From Erpobdella octoculata (Eukaryota; Annelida; Clitellata; Hirudinida; Erpobdellidae), in assembly GCA_963978895.1 (NCBI GenBank), contig OZ022247.1, forward strand, positions 10,217,456 through 10,281,455: a stretch of DNA of 64,000 nucleotides. The letters run 5' to 3'. The notes under the pieces are model-generated. The model saw nothing but the letters and a program-made list of their open reading frames with translations. It searched no databases and had not been told where the DNA came from. Made by a program: the position numbers and the translations under genes. How positions within the stretch are numbered: the first letter of the stretch is position 1; each line of letters begins with the position of its first letter. Of this stretch, positions 61,138-64,000 are shown in pieces.

Positions 61138-63999
61138 CTATTCTTGCGGAGCGGAGAGAGCGGCTTCTAAATTTGGAAAATCTTCTTTTTTCTCTCTTTG
61201 AGACCAAATCCAGAATGAAGCCGATTCTGCTGCTTCAGAAATCTGTTTAATTGCACGGGTCCGCTCTCTGTTAGACATTCCCAGGGCCCGCAGCAACTTT
61301 AGCAAAGATTTACCAACCAAACCGCGTGCTCCGACTTCAACAGCAAAAAGCTCAGCTCTTGAGCCATTTGCTTCCAAATCCAACATCAATTCTCTGTATC
61401 TTTCTAATTTCATGATGTTACTGGCCTCCATGTTGCTTTCCCAAGGCACTGTCAACTCGATGAGAAGAAATGTCTTGGCCAGACTCGAAAAAACAACTAT
61501 GTCTGGCCTTTTTCCACTTTCCTTTATTGAAACTGGGAAGCACTTTTCCGTTTTCAGATCGGCAGAGACCCTCCAGTCGTTCGCCGCATGGAAAACATTC
61601 TCTCCTTCCGTGAGGGTTCTTTTTGGGCGATTTAGCTGCGGCAATCCCTCTCTCAAAAAATAAATCCTCCTCCTAGGTTTCACCTCCATTGAGTTGGCTT
61701 TTCGGCAGGCCTCTTTTACAAATCCCAGCAGCTTTTGGAGAACAAGGTTGTGGCGCCACGTGTATCTACCATGAGAAAGGGAATAGGAGCAGGAGGAAAG
61801 AATATGAATCAATGACTGCGACTGACCGCAGAGCTGACACTCATCGTTCTCAATTAATTTCCATTTCTTTAAATTGCTGGCTGTTGGCAGCTGATCATAC
61901 ATCGATCTAATGAGGAACGATAGCCGCACTGGAGCATAGCGCCATATATCTTCCCATGACAGAGACCGCTGAACTGTCTCCTCCCATCTGGTCCAGTCGC
62001 CTTGCTGTGACAATTGTGCGCTCTTCACAACTCTCTCGCTTTCTATCGCTTGCTTTCTGTCCTGAACAATCAAGTCTGATCTTTCCTGAGCGTTTGCCTT
62101 GGACCACCAGAGATGGTGGTTCCATCCAACACCATGCCGCCCCAACTGAACTGCTCCGGTCCTTTCAGTCCACTGGAGAGAAACCGTGGCATTCTCTATT
62201 TCAACCCTAGCATTCCATTTGGTTCCTGAGATTAGAGTTGGTTTTACCTCAGCGACTCTCTGATCCGTTGAATTATCGAGCATCATCTGAGTTCTCAGTT
62301 TGCTGATCTTGAAATCTTCAACAAAAGACCGCAATGGAAGTCTCAGCTTGGCTGTTTTGCCGTAGAGAGCCACAGACGTCAATCCCGGAGGCAGACCCAA
62401 CCATTGACGTGTAAAACGAGCTATCTTTCTTTCTAGTTTCTCCACAACTTGCAGACCAATTTCATAGACTGTCAAAGGCCAAAGCAGTCTTGGCACTAAA
62501 ACAAATTGCAAAATCCACACTTTGAACCTGCTCTGAAGCGGAGCAGCATTAATGCTTTCCATGGAGACAGTTGCCATACGGAGAATAGAAGCACCCTGAT
62601 CAACGTCATTCAGGGATTTACAATACCATCTCCCGAGACTTTTCACTGGTTCGTCGCTCACTGTTGGAATCTTGTTACCATCAACAGAGAAAACGGTGTA
62701 TTCATCAATTTTACCGCGACGCAGGGAGAGACTTCTCGATTTAGATGCTTTAAAACTCATTCCGCACCATTTGAGTAGATCGCTGAAGACATCAAGTGTC
62801 CGTCTCATTGAAATACACTTATTCAAACTAATTGTCGTGTCGTCCATGAAAGCTCTCAGAGGTGGCATGAAAATACCTCGGCCGACATAAACATCTTCTA
62901 CCCTTGCACCAACTGAATTCAGAAGTAGTTGCATTGCTAGCACGAATAATATGGGAGAAATAGAGCACCCCATGGCTATACCGACCTGAAGACGAAACCA
63001 ATCGGTTGAACACGTCTTTGTCGATAATCTCAGGTGAAAATCTTGAAAATACTGTCGTAGAATATCCATAACGAACTTTGGAACATGGTGCATCGTCAAA
63101 GCTCTCCAAATCAGCTGGTGACGAACCGCTCCATAAGCATTTGCAAGATCAAGCCAAACGACGTGCAAACTGAGTCGATTCTGTTTTGCTCTTTTTATAG
63201 ACTCCCAGATCATGGTAGAATGTTCGATGCAACCAGGAACACCAGGGATTCCTCCTTTCTGAATTGACTTGTCTATGTAGTCGTTTTGTGTTAGATAGCT
63301 CGTCAACCTCTTGGCAAGCACAGCAAAAAATATTTTTCCTTCAACATTGAGAAGAGAAATTGGTCTGAACTGATTGATGTCGACTGAAACTTTCTCCTTT
63401 GGTATAAAAATGCCTTCAGCTTTTTGCCACTCTTTATCAACAGACCCGGAAATCCAAGCAGACTTAAGCAATGAGTGTAAAACTTTCAACACACCCGGAC
63501 ATTTTTTATACACCAGGTATGGTACACCATTTGGGCCTGGAGCAGATCTATTTCTTGTTTTTCGGAGGAATTGGGATATGTCAAAAATTGAAATTACTCC
63601 CTCGTTGAAAGCAACCTTTGGAAGAGGAATCTCGGGAAGATCTGATCTTTCAGCTAGTTCTTTGTCGCCCAAGGGGTCAATGAAAGCAGCTCGGAAGTGA
63701 TGATCAAGCTGCTCTTTACTGACTTGCAGAGTACCTGACTTTGGTGGATCGAGCAAGCTTTTACCATAACGGAATGGATCTCTGACAAACTGGAATCTTG
63801 CCTTCCTTTGTTCTCTTTTCTTTACCCGCAAACGTTCTGCTCGCAAGAGTGCACTCAATCGCTGCCTCAAGTCATGTCGTAATGCTGAGAGCCCTGGTTT
63901 CTCGTTGTCTGGAGCTCTCCTCCATTGTTGACGAAGTCGTTTTTTTTCCTTTTTGAGTCTAGCAATCTCTCGTTGTCGCCTTGAAATATGAGTTTTTTC
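61138..63999 (-). CDS. R2-like non-LTR retrotransposon protein (RT + restriction-like endonuclease), 5' end outside window
   Basis: 953 codons are open from the window edge to the stop at 61138. The frame continues past the first Leu/Met-like start to the very edge, so the true start is outside. N-terminal visible part: basic coil (REIARLKKEKKRLRQQW). RT: NGVPYLVYKKCP, 'WLDLANAYGAVRHQLIWRAL', QVGIAMGCSISPILFVLAMQ and the catalytic AFMDDTTIS (near 62840). C-terminal: a CCHC finger CQLCGQSQSLIHILSSC (about 61830), then the endonuclease core RPDIVVF...LLIELTVPWE (about 61440-61500). These are the traits of R2/Hero/NeSL-type site-specific LINEs. No stop or frameshift, so potentially intact. Confidence 0.88.
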   Translation of the reverse strand, partial: EKTHISRRQREIARLKKEKKRLRQQWRRAPDNEKPGLSALRHDLRQRLSALLRAERLRVKKREQRKARFQFVRDPFRYGKSLLDPPKSGTLQVSKEQLDHHFRAAFIDPLGDKELAERSDLPEIPLPKVAFNEGVISIFDISQFLRKTRNRSAPGPNGVPYLVYKKCPGVLKVLHSLLKSAWISGSVDKEWQKAEGIFIPKEKVSVDINQFRPISLLNVEGKIFFAVLAKRLTSYLTQNDYIDKSIQKGGIPGVPGCIEHSTMIWESIKRAKQNRLSLHVVWLDLANAYGAVRHQLIWRALTMHHVPKFVMDILRQYFQDFHLRLSTKTCSTDWFRLQVGIAMGCSISPILFVLAMQLLLNSVGARVEDVYVGRGIFMPPLRAFMDDTTISLNKCISMRRTLDVFSDLLKWCGMSFKASKSRSLSLRRGKIDEYTVFSVDGNKIPTVSDEPVKSLGRWYCKSLNDVDQGASILRMATVSMESINAAPLQSRFKVWILQFVLVPRLLWPLTVYEIGLQVVEKLERKIARFTRQWLGLPPGLTSVALYGKTAKLRLPLRSFVEDFKISKLRTQMMLDNSTDQRVAEVKPTLISGTKWNARVEIENATVSLQWTERTGAVQLGRHGVGWNHHLWWSKANAQERSDLIVQDRKQAIESERVVKSAQLSQQGDWTRWEETVQRSLSWEDIWRYAPVRLSFLIRSMYDQLPTASNLKKWKLIENDECQLCGQSQSLIHILSSCSYSLSHGRYTWRHNLVLQKLLGFVKEACRKANSMEVKPRRRIYFLREGLPQLNRPKRTLTEGENVFHAANDWRVSADLKTEKCFPVSIKESGKRPDIVVFSSLAKTFLLIELTVPWESNMEASNIMKLERYRELMLDLEANGSRAELFAVEVGARGLVGKSLLKLLRALGMSNRERTRAIKQISEAAESASFWIWSQREKKEDFPNLEAALSAPQE

Positions 64000-64000
64000 G

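Noticed and set aside
61412..63700. Plus-strand frames across the 3' window edge
   Set aside because: They are antisense shadows of the continuous R2-like minus-strand frame.

Overview
This is an AT-rich metazoan nuclear window with no prokaryotic features. It shows short GT-AG introns, Ty3/gypsy elements, CR1/Jockey-type LINEs, a restriction-like-endonuclease LINE, a Penelope-like element, hAT, piggyBac and pogo-like transposons, and two Helitron families. Degenerate CCCTAA (TTAGGG-type) tracts argue mildly against an insect or nematode and fit an aquatic invertebrate such as a cnidarian or lophotrochozoan. I cannot place the species.

The layout is a head-to-tail tandem duplication. Unit 1 runs from about 5.24 to 30.86 kb and unit 2 from about 30.86 to 60.82 kb. 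The end of a preceding unit is visible at 4.96-5.24 kb. Each unit begins with an apparently intact 10-exon minus-strand gene for a D-2-hydroxyacid dehydrogenase of the glyoxylate/hydroxypyruvate reductase type (5401-7252 and 31013-32869). By hand I count 13 amino-acid differences in 350. Shared blocks then follow in the same order, and each unit carries private transposon insertions whose empty or near-empty counterparts can be read in the other unit.

Unit 1 private insertions: a 10.1-kb hAT (11455-21587, 8-bp target duplication) carrying a broken TTF-type hAT transposase, a decayed gypsy element and a piggyBac inside the gypsy gag; a deleted LTR element at 22.5-24.2 kb; hAT and integrase fragments; an autonomous-type Helitron split by a pogo-like element (26.6-28.7 kb); and a hAT remnant with CCCGAA repeats.

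Unit 2 private insertions: a 1.4-kb hAT with two SINE-like copies (33.4-34.8 kb); a 5'-truncated LINE (37.5-40.7 kb); a 12.9-kb hAT (41050-53968, perfect 8-bp duplication) packed with Helitrons, a Penelope-like element with a hammerhead ribozyme, LINEs and a minisatellite; and a long-inverted-repeat element encoding a protein I do not recognise (55.4-59.4 kb).

The window edges hold two long open element frames: the 5' 806 codons of a Ty3/gypsy gag-pol (1-2418, minus) and 953 codons of an R2-like LINE protein (61138-63999, minus) whose 3' end abuts a TATG microsatellite. The only host-type genes I can support are the two dehydrogenases. The most notable signals are the tandem unit structure, the hammerhead overlapping a Penelope start codon, the long-inverted-repeat element and the microsatellite-inserted LINE.
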